Positions 7,432 to 14,598 of a stretch of DNA of 14,694 nt are shown in pieces (position 1 is the first letter of the stretch; each line of letters opens with the position of its first letter). The position numbers were made by a program, and so were the translations under genes. A model generated the notes under the pieces. That model was not told the DNA's origin. It searched no databases and saw only the letters and a list, made by a program, of their open reading frames with translations. This DNA is from Amoebophilaceae bacterium (lineage in GTDB: Bacteria > Bacteroidota > Bacteroidia > Cytophagales > Amoebophilaceae), in assembly GCA_023257955.1 (NCBI GenBank), contig JALRAY010000023.1, forward strand, positions 1 through 14,694. The letters are read 5' to 3'.

Positions 7432-8046
7432 ATGACTAACAACCCATTCACCAGGCTTCAAAAAACGTATTTCACCCATAAGGCTATCGCCACCATTCTG
7501 AGCCTATGCATGATATGCAGCAGCTCTACTTGTCAAAACCCAGGAGTAACACAAGAAGCTGTAGACAAGCTTAGTCAGGAACTACATGAATTGAGGTTAA
7601 AAGAAGCCCTTAATGATATAAAAATTGACTTAAAAGACATAAAAAACACCTTAGACAGTGGAGGAGTAGTCTCACAAGAAGAATTCAAGCAAGTAAAAGA
7701 CAAGATTGATAAATTAACGTCTGATTTCACTGCGCTAGGAGATAAAGTGCCTACTGATTTGAAAAATAAATTAGATAGTTTAGAGCAAGAGTTAGTAAAC
7801 ATACAATCAACGGCTAACGACGCAAAAGGCGAGGCTGCAACTGCAACCCAAGCTGCTAACGACGCAAAAGACGAGGCTCAACAAGCAGAGCAAAAAGCTC
7901 AACAAGCAGAGCAAAAAGCTGAACAAGCGAAAAAAGCTGCTCAACAAGCAGCTGTGGCTAATCTCAGCTTATATAACATGATTCAAGGTTGGAAAAAAAA
8001 CATTGAAGAATTGGAAAAAAAGTTAAGAGAACGCAGCTTACCGTAG
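7432..8046 (+). CDS. coiled-coil lipoprotein with Ala-rich heptad repeats
   Basis: I do not recognise a named family for this 204-residue protein. A hydrophobic segment (about 17-30) ends at Cys34 in SSSTCQ, a plausible though not ideal lipobox. The rest is almost all predicted helix. Residues 40-125 are a charged Leu/Lys/Asp/Glu coiled coil with one break (LDSGGVV). Residues 126-175 are Ala/Gln/Lys/Glu-rich with a clear heptad, AQQAEQK twice, then AEQAKKA and AQQAAVA, placing Ala at both core positions. The last 25 residues (WKKNIEELEKKLRER) are again a charged helix. This architecture is like Lpp or TolA-type spacer helices, so an envelope tether or oligomeric lipoprotein is plausible. It stands alone, with long AT-rich gaps on both sides. 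Its codon use is more AT-rich than that of the parC gene downstream. Confidence 0.75.
   Translation: MTNNPFTRLQKTYFTHKAIATILSLCMICSSSTCQNPGVTQEAVDKLSQELHELRLKEALNDIKIDLKDIKNTLDSGGVVSQEEFKQVKDKIDKLTSDFTALGDKVPTDLKNKLDSLEQELVNIQSTANDAKGEAATATQAANDAKDEAQQAEQKAQQAEQKAEQAKKAAQQAAVANLSLYNMIQGWKKNIEELEKKLRERSLP
7813..7878 (+). repeat. 24-bp direct repeat inside the coiled-coil lipoprotein gene
   Basis: The 24-bp unit beginning GCTAACGACGCAAAAG is present at 7813-7836 and 7855-7878 with one base difference. The offset is 42 bp, exactly 14 codons or two heptads. It encodes the repeated AANDAKxEA pattern, so expansion happened in steps that keep the coiled-coil register. Confidence 0.8.
7879..7920 (+). 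repeat. perfect 21-bp tandem repeat encoding one heptad per unit
   Basis: Two identical 21-bp units, 7879-7899 and 7900-7920, each encode the heptad QQAEQKA. A shorter degenerate copy follows from 7921. Identity at the DNA level, including third codon positions, indicates recent duplication rather than selection on protein alone. The unit length keeps both reading frame and heptad phase, so copy number could vary between strains without breaking the protein. Confidence 0.85.
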
Positions 8047-8494
8047 AGGCGGTATAAGTGTACATGGTAGGCTATGAGAGAGGAAGGCTTGCTTTGGCAT
8101 ATTGGCATAATAGATCTGATGTATTTTACACAGCACGTATATTTAAACCACTACGGAATGCCAATACCATAGAGTGTATATGAATAAAAGCGTCAGTCTC
8201 TACAGTGCTAACAACATTATATTTAAGTCCTTTACTAACGCGAAACAATACATATTCTTAAAGCCGCTATAGTGAAAATAGAGCGTATATATTGATATGA
8301 TTATACACTTATCTCTTATTTGCTATCAAAGCGGACACGAAACCACATCAGCTTATTAGCAAAAAAACCACCCAAATCATAACTGCAGACAATATGTGAA
8401 TAAACTGTTTATTGCATTATCCTGCTTATGTCATATAAAAACGTTATGTTATGAACAGAATTTGGTATGATTTCATCTCTATACTCCATTTTGC
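8047..8494. other. 448-bp AT-rich intergenic region, no gene recognised
   Basis: No convincing gene, RNA or transposase fragment is visible on either strand. It contains a weak hairpin at the lipoprotein stop (TACCG 8039-8043 with CGGTA 8050-8054). The octamer TTGGCATA occurs twice in tandem (8094-8109), and TATTGGCAT (8100-8108) recurs inverted as ATGCCAATA (8158-8166). The parC promoter should lie in the last 100-200 bases. A 40-codon open stretch near 8064-8183 has no recognisable features. Confidence 0.5.
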
Positions 8495-10513
8495 ATGAGT
8501 AATATCAAAGAGCCACACACATCTGATTCGCAACCAGCCAAAAACACCGTACAAAAAGTCGTCCCTGTAGACAACATGTACCAAAACTGGTTCTTGGATT
8601 ACGCTTCCTACGTCATCCTAGAACGCGCGGTACCTGCCATAGAAGATGGCCTAAAGCCGGTGCAGAGGCGCATCCTACATGCCATGAAGGAGATGGATGA
8701 CGGTCGCTACAACAAAGTCGCGAATATTATTGGCCAAACCATGCAATACCATCCCCATGGGGATGCCTCCATTGCGGAAGCAATCGTCAACCTTGGACAA
8801 AAAGAACTCCTGATAGATACGCAAGGTAACTGGGGTGACATGCGTACAGGCGATAGTGCTGCCGCTCCCCGTTACATAGAAGCTAGACCCGCGCCCCTGG
8901 CGAACGCCATCCTCTATAGCCCTGCCATTACCACCTGGCAACTGAGTTATGATGGTAGAAAAAAAGAACCCGTTACCCTGCCCGTAAAATTCCCCCTACT
9001 CCTGACGCAAGGCGTAGAAGGCATTGCCGTAGGCCTATCTACCAAGATATTACCTCATAACTTTTGTGAGCTGATAGAAGGCGCCATTGCGATTCTACAA
9101 AACGAAACACCTACCCTCTACCCAGATTTTCCCACAGGCGGCCTCATCGATTGCAGCAACTACAACCGTGGCAAAAAAGGTGGCAAAGTCCGGATTAGGG
9201 CCCGCATTGAAGCCGTCGATCACAACAAACTCGTCATTCGAGAGATTCCCTATGGCACTACTACTACGTCCATCATCGATAGCATCATCCAGGCTTCCGA
9301 AAAGGGGAAAATCAAAATCAAGCAAGTAGTAGATAATACCGCAGAAAAGGTAGAGATACTCGTATACCTGGCCCCAGGACAATCCCCAGAAGTTACCATC
9401 AACGCACTCTATGTCTTCACGGACTGCGAAGTGAACATTTCTCCCAATGCATGCGTCATTCAAGACATGAAGCCCGTGTTTATGGATGTGAATGAGATAT
9501 TGACGTACAGTACCCAGCGCACGAAGGATATTTTACAACAAGAACTGGAGCTTCAACACAATGCCCTACAAGAGAAGATCCTCTTCGCTTCCCTAGAACG
9601 GATCTTTATCGAACACAAGATCTACCAACGGATAGAAGATTGCGAAACCTGGGACGCCGTCCTGCAAACCATTCAAGAAGGCCTAACACCTTACACCCAA
9701 CAAATCCACCGCGCCATCACCTTAGAAGATATCACCAGCTTAACAGAGATTAAAATCAAACGCATCTCTAAATACGATCTCAATAAAGCAGCAGATACAC
9801 TATCTGCCTTGGAAAAAGAGCTGAAGACCGTTCAAAACCACCTCAACAAACTCACCGCCTACACCATCCAGTACTACAAAGAACTCCTCAAGAAGTATGG
9901 AGCGGGTAGAGAACGCAAGACGGCTATTGAAACCTTTGAAGCCATCAAAGCGCAAACGGTCGTAGCGACCAACCAAAAGCTATACGTAGACCGCAAACAA
10001 GGCTTTATAGGCTATGGAATGAAAAAAGAAGAGCTCGTGGGGGACTGTTCAGATATCGATGATGTGCTCATCATTCGAAAGGATGGTAAATGCATGATCA
10101 CCAAAGTGACCGAAAAGGGATTTGTAGGGAAGGACATCATCCATATCGCTATTTACAACAAAGATGATGCTGCCAGGACGTATAACCTCATCTATCAAGA
10201 CGGCCCTTCTGGCGTCGCTAAAGCCAAAAGACTACAGATAAAAGGCCTAATACGGGATAAAGAATATGACCTTACTGCAGGCACACCAGGTTCTTCCATT
10301 CTCTATCTGACGGATCATCTGGAAGGCAATGCAGAAGTAGTATCCGTGACGCTATCGCCTAAATGCACCGCACGCAACAAAATATTTGATTTTGATTTTG
10401 AAGACCTAGCCGTAAAAGGAAAAAGCAGTCAAGGGAATATCTTAACGAAATATCCTGTGAAAAAGATCCAGCTTAAACCTCAAATTGCGACACAGCGCAA
10501 AGGACTTTTTTGA
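8495..10513 (+). CDS. parC: DNA topoisomerase IV subunit A (ParC), shortened C-terminus
   Basis: This 672-residue type IIA topoisomerase A subunit cuts and rejoins duplex DNA for chromosome decatenation, with the ATP-binding ParE/GyrB partner. The N-terminus has DGLKPVQRRILHAM (51-64), the winged-helix YHPHGDAS (85-92), and AAPRY (123-127) with catalytic Tyr127. Positions equivalent to quinolone-resistance sites are Ala91 (Ser83 in GyrA) and Glu95 (Asp87). The breakage-reunion domain and the coiled coil with the KYGAGRERKT stretch are complete. The C-terminal wheel domain starts well (ANQKLYVDRKQGFIGYG, IDDVLIIRKDG, GKDIIHIA, FDFDFEDLAVKG) but stops after NILTKYPVKKIQL. My recollection is that Bacteroidota homologues run to about 850-900 residues, so about 150-200 residues are missing. 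No GyrA box is present, favouring ParC. Downstream DNA holds no continuation in any frame. Confidence 0.9.
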   Translation: MSNIKEPHTSDSQPAKNTVQKVVPVDNMYQNWFLDYASYVILERAVPAIEDGLKPVQRRILHAMKEMDDGRYNKVANIIGQTMQYHPHGDASIAEAIVNLGQKELLIDTQGNWGDMRTGDSAAAPRYIEARPAPLANAILYSPAITTWQLSYDGRKKEPVTLPVKFPLLLTQGVEGIAVGLSTKILPHNFCELIEGAIAILQNETPTLYPDFPTGGLIDCSNYNRGKKGGKVRIRARIEAVDHNKLVIREIPYGTTTTSIIDSIIQASEKGKIKIKQVVDNTAEKVEILVYLAPGQSPEVTINALYVFTDCEVNISPNACVIQDMKPVFMDVNEILTYSTQRTKDILQQELELQHNALQEKILFASLERIFIEHKIYQRIEDCETWDAVLQTIQEGLTPYTQQIHRAITLEDITSLTEIKIKRISKYDLNKAADTLSALEKELKTVQNHLNKLTAYTIQYYKELLKKYGAGRERKTAIETFEAIKAQTVVATNQKLYVDRKQGFIGYGMKKEELVGDCSDIDDVLIIRKDGKCMITKVTEKGFVGKDIIHIAIYNKDDAARTYNLIYQDGPSGVAKAKRLQIKGLIRDKEYDLTAGTPGSSILYLTDHLEGNAEVVSVTLSPKCTARNKIFDFDFEDLAVKGKSSQGNILTKYPVKKIQLKPQIATQRKGLF

Positions 10514-10556
10514 CGTCATGCTCTCGCTCTCAAATACGCCACGCTCGCTTATTGTG

Positions 10557-10631
10557 TGGGCAATACTGGACTTGAACCAGTGACCTTCCCGATGTCAACG
10601 GGATACTCTGAACCAACTGAGCTAATTGCCC
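10557..10631 (-). tRNA. tRNA-Val, anticodon GAC
   Basis: The reverse strand folds as a 75-nt cloverleaf. The acceptor stem is GGGCAAT (10631-10625) with ATTGCCC (10564-10558), and the discriminator is A at 10557. The D arm is GCTC/GAGT. The anticodon stem is TCCCG/CGGGA around loop TTGACAT, so the anticodon is GAC (10596-10594). The T arm is ACTGG-TTCAAGT-CCAGT. GAC reads the valine codons GUC and GUU. The 3' CCA is not encoded. It lies 19 bp after the amidohydrolase stop on the same strand, so it may share that transcript, and it separates this gene from the convergent parC. Confidence 0.95.
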
Positions 10632-10650
10632 TCAAGTATTTATAACCATT

Positions 10651-11871
10651 TTAGCTACCTCCTCCACCATGCTGCAGCTCCTGGATTGCTAACCAGGCCA
10701 TCAAACCAGGCGCAAAGGCTAATACCTTCTCATCTATATTGAAGGTAGGCGTATGTACCCAAGAATCTATCCCCATGCTTTTGTTTTGAACGCCTAGGAA
10801 ATAGAAGCAACCAGGAATTGCTTGCGCAAAGTAAGCAAAATCCTCACCAGCCATGCAAAGATCCACGGGCTGTATCTGATCCTTGCCCATATATTCCTCA
10901 GCGGCTTGTATCGTTCTTTCGGTTAAGGCAGGATCATTATACGTGGCTGGGTAGCCTTCCAATAGCTTTACTTCGCAACTTCCTCCCATACTCGCTGCTA
11001 TGCCTGTGGCTATGGTAGTAATCTTTTCTTTAACCTTATCACGGAGCGCTTCATTACTCGTACGAACGCTACCTACTAGGTGTACTACCTCAGGTATAAT
11101 ATTGGTAGCGGTGCCTGCATCTATCTTGCAAATAGACAGCACGCAAGGAGTGATGGGATCTATGTGCCTGCTTACAACTTGCTGCAAGGCAACGATAATG
11201 TGTGCGGCAATCAGGATAGGGTCTACTGCCATATGCGGGCATGCAGCATGACCCGCTTTGCCATGTACAGTTATGGATAACTCATTGGTATTCGCCATCA
11301 CAGGGCCTTTGACAAAGCCTAGCTTACCTGCAGGGATATCACCACTTACATGTTGCGCTAAGATAGCCGCAGGAGCTGGATTTTTTAATACCCCTGCTTG
11401 AATCATGCCTATAGCGCCTCCAGGGGATTTTTCTTCTGCCGGTTGAAAGATCAGCTTGATAGTGCCTTCAAAAGCATCTTTGATTTTATCGAGGATGATG
11501 GCTGTACCTATCAGCGATGCCGTATGTGCATCATGCCCACAAGCATGCATCACCCCATTTACCGTGGACTTATAAGGAACCTTATTCGTTTCTTGAATAG
11601 GTAACGCATCCATATCCGCCCGCAAGGCGATGACGCGTTTGGTAGGATTTTGACCTGCTATGTGAAGTACTAGGCCTGTGTCAGTAATACCCGTTTGTGC
11701 GGCTAAGCCATGTTCCTGCAAGGTAGTAGCTATAAATTGTGCCGTTTTGTGCTCTTGAAAGGAAAGTTCCGGATGTGCATGGATGTGCCTGCGGATAGCT
11801 ATGATCTGTTCATGCTGCGCTTTCGCTAGTTGTTGGATAGTGTCTTTTAGGTTGTGCATATAGGTATTCAT
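10651..11871 (-). CDS. M20-family amidohydrolase (N-acyl amino acid / IAA-amino acid hydrolase type)
   Basis: This 406-residue metallo-amidohydrolase is of the M20D/ILL type, which removes acyl groups from amino acids or cleaves small peptides in the cytoplasm. HAHPELSFQEHKTA (31-44) opens the catalytic domain. ALRADMDALPIQE (82-94) gives the conserved Asp pair. MHACGHDAHTA (108-118) supplies metal ligands Cys111 and His113. QPAEEKSPGGA (143-153) supplies the catalytic and ligand Glu pair 146-147. AQHV (172-175) and VHTPTFNID (372-380) supply the last His ligands. The lid or dimerisation domain has HGKAGHAACPHMAVDPI (203-219). All metal ligands are present and the length is normal. The substrate cannot be told from sequence. 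Met5 is a possible alternative start. It is divergent from the DUF2851 gene. Confidence 0.93.
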   Translation of the reverse strand: MNTYMHNLKDTIQQLAKAQHEQIIAIRRHIHAHPELSFQEHKTAQFIATTLQEHGLAAQTGITDTGLVLHIAGQNPTKRVIALRADMDALPIQETNKVPYKSTVNGVMHACGHDAHTASLIGTAIILDKIKDAFEGTIKLIFQPAEEKSPGGAIGMIQAGVLKNPAPAAILAQHVSGDIPAGKLGFVKGPVMANTNELSITVHGKAGHAACPHMAVDPILIAAHIIVALQQVVSRHIDPITPCVLSICKIDAGTATNIIPEVVHLVGSVRTSNEALRDKVKEKITTIATGIAASMGGSCEVKLLEGYPATYNDPALTERTIQAAEEYMGKDQIQPVDLCMAGEDFAYFAQAIPGCFYFLGVQNKSMGIDSWVHTPTFNIDEKVLAFAPGLMAWLAIQELQHGGGGS

Positions 11872-11951
11872 TAGGGTTCAATGATATAATAGCGTTCTTT
11901 CAACACCTAATATAGTAGTTCAGCGTTATAAATTCCAACAATAAGACTCAA

Positions 11952-11979
11952 TTACCCCTCAGCTGAAGCTGAGGGGTAA
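11952..11979. repeat. perfect 12-bp-stem hairpin between divergent genes
   Basis: TTACCCCTCAGC (11952-11963) pairs perfectly with GCTGAGGGGTAA (11968-11979) around a TGAA loop. It lies about 80 bp upstream of the amidohydrolase start and about 185 bp upstream of the DUF2851 start. A transcription terminator is not expected between divergent starts. It could be a 5'-leader attenuator for one of them, a REP-like palindrome, or the hairpin end of an IS200/IS605-type element. A second hairpin follows 7 bp later. Confidence 0.85.
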
Positions 11980-11986
11980 ACTTATT

Positions 11987-12001
11987 TCGACTGGAAGTCG
12001 A
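11987..12001 (+). repeat. second hairpin, with short T run
   Basis: TCGACT (11987-11992) pairs with AGTCGA (11996-12001) around a GGA loop and is followed by GTTTTACTC. It is spaced 7 bp from the larger hairpin. Together they could form a structured RNA leader, or a compact unit of the kind that single-strand transposases recognise. Taken alone with its T run, it resembles a weak plus-strand terminator or attenuator ahead of the DUF2851 gene. Confidence 0.6.
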
Positions 12002-12041
12002 GTTTTACTCTAAAAGAGATGTTATGGTTTTAAATCTTTTG

Positions 12042-12096
12042 TACGCCTTTTAGGCAAGGGGGCGATTGTCCTGAAATTATCAGATACAAGGGCGTA
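12042..12096. repeat. short inverted repeat bracketing 43 bp upstream of DUF2851
   Basis: TACGCC (12042-12047) and GGCGTA (12091-12096) are exact inverted copies separated by 43 bp, within the same divergent spacer as the two hairpins. Six base pairs over this distance can arise by chance. I list it because it could be the outer edge of a structured or mobile unit that starts at the hairpins. Confidence 0.25.
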
Positions 12097-12163
12097 AATT
12101 CGTGTAAGCATTTTTTAATAATGCCTTTGCAATTGAAGGACTATTCCAGCATACACATCCCCC

Positions 12164-13480
12164 ATGGTGATACAAGAAGCCTACATGTACTACTTCTGGC
12201 GATTGCAGCATTTTATGCAGCATACCTTAACTACCCTTGCAGGAGAACCATTGACCATCCTCCATCCCGGTACGCGTAATGAACATGCAGGTCCTGACTT
12301 TTTGTATGCACATATCAAAATAGGCGCGCTCCACTGGTATGGGCATGTTGAATTACATACCTATGCGTCTGCTTGGTATGCGCATGCCCATCACCACGAT
12401 CCTGTATATGAGAGTGTCGTCTTGCATGTGATCTGGTACAACGATAAGCCGATTACAAGAAGTGACCAAACGCACCTACCTACTTTATTACTCGCCCCCC
12501 ATGTGGATCCTGCACTCATAAAAAACTGTGACCAGCTTATGGAACAAGTATCCGATATCTACTGTGCGCAACACATCACCACCGTCCCCAACGTTATTCG
12601 CCGCCATAGTTTAGACACCATGCTGCGGCAACGCTTCCAACGCAAGCATACCAAGGTCTATCAATTACTAGCCAACAATCAAGGCGATTGGGAAGCAACC
12701 ACCTATCAGCTATTGGCCTACAATTTTGGATTCAGCATCAATAGTGACGCCATGCTCTCCCTGAGCATGGCGATCCCTTACCGCATCATCCGACACCAAA
12801 GAGATGACCTTAGGAAGATAGAAGCACTCCTATTTGGGCAAGCAGGGCTATTAGCTACCGATCCACCGGCAGCATCCGATGCCTATCACGCTGAATTGCT
12901 TCAACACTATGCGTATCTCGCCCATAAGTACCAACTCACTAATAAGGGAATGGATAAAGTACAATGGAAGTTCTTTAGGTTGCGGCCCGCTAATTTCCCT
13001 ACCGTGCGTATCGCGCAGCTGGCGCAATTGTTATGGCAGCTTCCTGCTCTCTTTAGTTGGTTGTTAGATACTTCCATAGCAGCTATCCAACAACACTTAT
13101 CCGTTACCCAATCCGCCTATTGGCAACATCACTATGTGTTTGGCAAAGCAAGTAAGCAACGCTTGCCAGGCTTAGGGAAAAGTAGCATCCACACCATCTT
13201 CATCAATACCGTAGTGCCCCTCTTGATGGCCTACGGGCATACCCAACATCAGCCCCTTTATATAGAGAAGGCCATCGCCATGCTTCAAGCGCTCCCTCCA
13301 GAAGATAATAGTATCATCCGCAAATGGAAGGCCTTGGACATGCACCCCAAAAATGCTTTTGACTCCCAGGCATTCATAGAGTTGTATCAGCATGCTTGCA
13401 CCCAGAAGCAATGCCGTTCCTGTAGTATCGGCAACTACATCCTACAAGGGGCAAAGACACCACGGCATACCGCTGCGTAA
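12164..13480 (+). CDS. DUF2851 family protein
   Basis: The 438-residue protein matches DUF2851, a Bacteroidota-rich family of unknown function. The N-terminal block is the best conserved: EAYMYYFWRLQHF (5-17), RNEHAGPDFLYAHIKI (38-53), GHVELHTYASAWYAH (60-74) and DPVYESVVLHVIWYND (79-94). The middle is helical, with QRFQRKHTKVYQLL and several Leu-rich segments. The C-terminus has a cysteine cluster, Cys412-x4-Cys417-x2-Cys420, before SIGNYIL. The spacing of Glu40, GPD (43-45) and VELH (62-65) resembles a PD-(D/E)XK nuclease core with His in place of Lys; that is my inference only. It has normal length and no breaks. It converges with era, with 15 bp between stops, and is divergent from the amidohydrolase. 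Confidence 0.85.
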   Translation: MVIQEAYMYYFWRLQHFMQHTLTTLAGEPLTILHPGTRNEHAGPDFLYAHIKIGALHWYGHVELHTYASAWYAHAHHHDPVYESVVLHVIWYNDKPITRSDQTHLPTLLLAPHVDPALIKNCDQLMEQVSDIYCAQHITTVPNVIRRHSLDTMLRQRFQRKHTKVYQLLANNQGDWEATTYQLLAYNFGFSINSDAMLSLSMAIPYRIIRHQRDDLRKIEALLFGQAGLLATDPPAASDAYHAELLQHYAYLAHKYQLTNKGMDKVQWKFFRLRPANFPTVRIAQLAQLLWQLPALFSWLLDTSIAAIQQHLSVTQSAYWQHHYVFGKASKQRLPGLGKSSIHTIFINTVVPLLMAYGHTQHQPLYIEKAIAMLQALPPEDNSIIRKWKALDMHPKNAFDSQAFIELYQHACTQKQCRSCSIGNYILQGAKTPRHTAA

Positions 13481-13495
13481 TACCCCTATGATTAC

Positions 13496-14389
13496 CTACT
13501 CATAACCCAAGCGATGCAATATATTAGATTGATTTCTCCAATCCGGCAGCACTTTTACATGTTGTTCTAAGAATACCTGCTTGCAAAAAAATTGTTCCAA
13601 TGCTTTCCTCGCCGCTATGCCTACTTGCTTCAACGACGCCCCATTTTTCCCAATCACAATGGCTTTTTGGCTCTTCCGCTCCACATAAATGGTCGCACTA
13701 AGCCGCAGCAATGCAATGGTCTCTTTAAATTGATCTATCGTTACTTCTACGGCATAAGGTATTTCCTGGTGATAGTGCTCAAAGATTTTCTCTCTGACAA
13801 TCTCTGCAGCTAAGAACCGTTCTGATTTATCACTGATGATATCTGGCGGATAATAGGGAGGATGTTGTGGTAGATGGGGAACGATTTCTTGTAAGAGATG
13901 GTGCGTTTGTAGTCCCTGTAAAGCAGCTATGGGGATAATGTTGGTAACAGAAACCTGTGCTTGCCACTGTGCCACTAAGGCATCAACGACATCTGGATTG
14001 GAGAGTAAATCAATTTTATTGATGATGAGGAAGATTGGCTTTTTGTTCTTCGCTAATAAACTTTGGATGACGGAGGGGATAACTGGTTCCTCTGTCGCAT
14101 CTACCATCCACAAGAAAACATCGGTAGCGATTAGCTCTCTTTCTACCATGTGCATCATCACACGTTGTAGGGTATACGCAGGCGTTAAAATCCCTGGGGT
14201 ATCGGTGAAGATAATTTGAAAATCATCGGTATTTACAATGCCGCAGATGCTGTGTCTAGTGGTTTGTGCTTTAGGGGTGATGATGGAGAGTCGTTCTCCA
14301 ACCAGTTGGTTCATTAAAGTGGATTTGCCGACATTGGGCTTGCCAATGATGGTTACAAATCCTGCGCGGTGGTCATTTTTTACGGGCAT
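13496..14389 (-). CDS. era: GTPase Era
   Basis: Era is an essential Ras-like GTPase with a KH RNA-binding domain that binds the 3' end of 16S rRNA during 30S assembly. The 297-residue protein shows G1 GKPNVGKST (16-24), G2 region AQTTRHSICG (41-50), G3 DTPG (63-66) and G4 NKID (124-127). G5 is IAA (154-156), where SAL/SAA is usual. After the linker, YVERKSQKAIVIGKNG (235-250) supplies the KH-domain GxxG loop at 247-250, followed by VKVLPDWRN (278-286), the typical end of Era. The protein is full length with no broken motif. It is the second ribosome-maturation gene in the window, after rsmG. The 3' end converges on the DUF2851 gene with only 15 bp between stops. Confidence 0.97.
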   Translation of the reverse strand: MPVKNDHRAGFVTIIGKPNVGKSTLMNQLVGERLSIITPKAQTTRHSICGIVNTDDFQIIFTDTPGILTPAYTLQRVMMHMVERELIATDVFLWMVDATEEPVIPSVIQSLLAKNKKPIFLIINKIDLLSNPDVVDALVAQWQAQVSVTNIIPIAALQGLQTHHLLQEIVPHLPQHPPYYPPDIISDKSERFLAAEIVREKIFEHYHQEIPYAVEVTIDQFKETIALLRLSATIYVERKSQKAIVIGKNGASLKQVGIAARKALEQFFCKQVFLEQHVKVLPDWRNQSNILHRLGYE

Positions 14390-14446
14390 ATAGAGGGAGA
14401 TGGCACTACTCCAGTTGAACTACACTGAGATCTCATGAAAATTTAC

Positions 14447-14474
14447 GTTACTATGGTTAATGAATTAAAGTAAC
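14447..14474. repeat. bulged hairpin near transposase debris
   Basis: GTTACT (14447-14452) pairs with AGTAAC (14469-14474), and just inside it TTAAT (14457-14461) pairs with ATTAA (14464-14468). A 4-base bulge (ATGG) sits on one side only. It lies about 60 bp upstream of era on the other strand and 20 bp before a short ORF of insertion-sequence type. It could be an old IS end, an era leader structure, or chance in AT-rich DNA. Confidence 0.4.
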
Positions 14475-14493
14475 AAAAATAAGTAAGATCAGC

Positions 14494-14598
14494 ATGCAAC
14501 AAAATATATTATTAGCTCATAAATGCCCTTCATGTAAATCAACCAACATACAACTCTATCGAAGATATAAAAGCACAAACATATGCTTACCAAGTTGA
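14494..14598 (+). pseudogene. 34-codon ORF resembling an InsA-type zinc-ribbon N-terminus
   Basis: ATG at 14494 opens a 34-codon frame whose product has HKCPSCKSTNIQLY (9-22), which resembles the first half of the zinc ribbon at the start of IS1-type InsA proteins. A second CxxC, expected 10-20 residues later, is missing, because the frame reaches TGA at 14596-14598. The same bases are open in another frame that becomes IS5-transposase-like. I read this as an IS fragment cut off by a later junction. So short a match could also be chance. Confidence 0.35.

Noticed and set aside
7248..7439. 63-codon plus-strand ORF before the coiled-coil lipoprotein
   Set aside because: It has AT-driven composition and no recognisable motif, contains the 19-bp tandem repeat, and overlaps the start of the better-supported lipoprotein gene in another frame.
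7879..7920. Tandem repeats considered as a CRISPR or iteron array
   Set aside because: They are in-frame within a coding sequence, have no spacers and encode a protein heptad.
8064..8183. 40-codon open stretch after the coiled-coil lipoprotein (MVGYERGRLALAYWHNRSDV...)
   Set aside because: It is too short, with no motif or homologue that I recognise and no sign of a start signal. It could be a decayed fragment, but I cannot support that.
9095..9463. 122-codon minus-strand ORF inside parC
   Set aside because: It is antisense to a conserved part of ParC and has no family features of its own.
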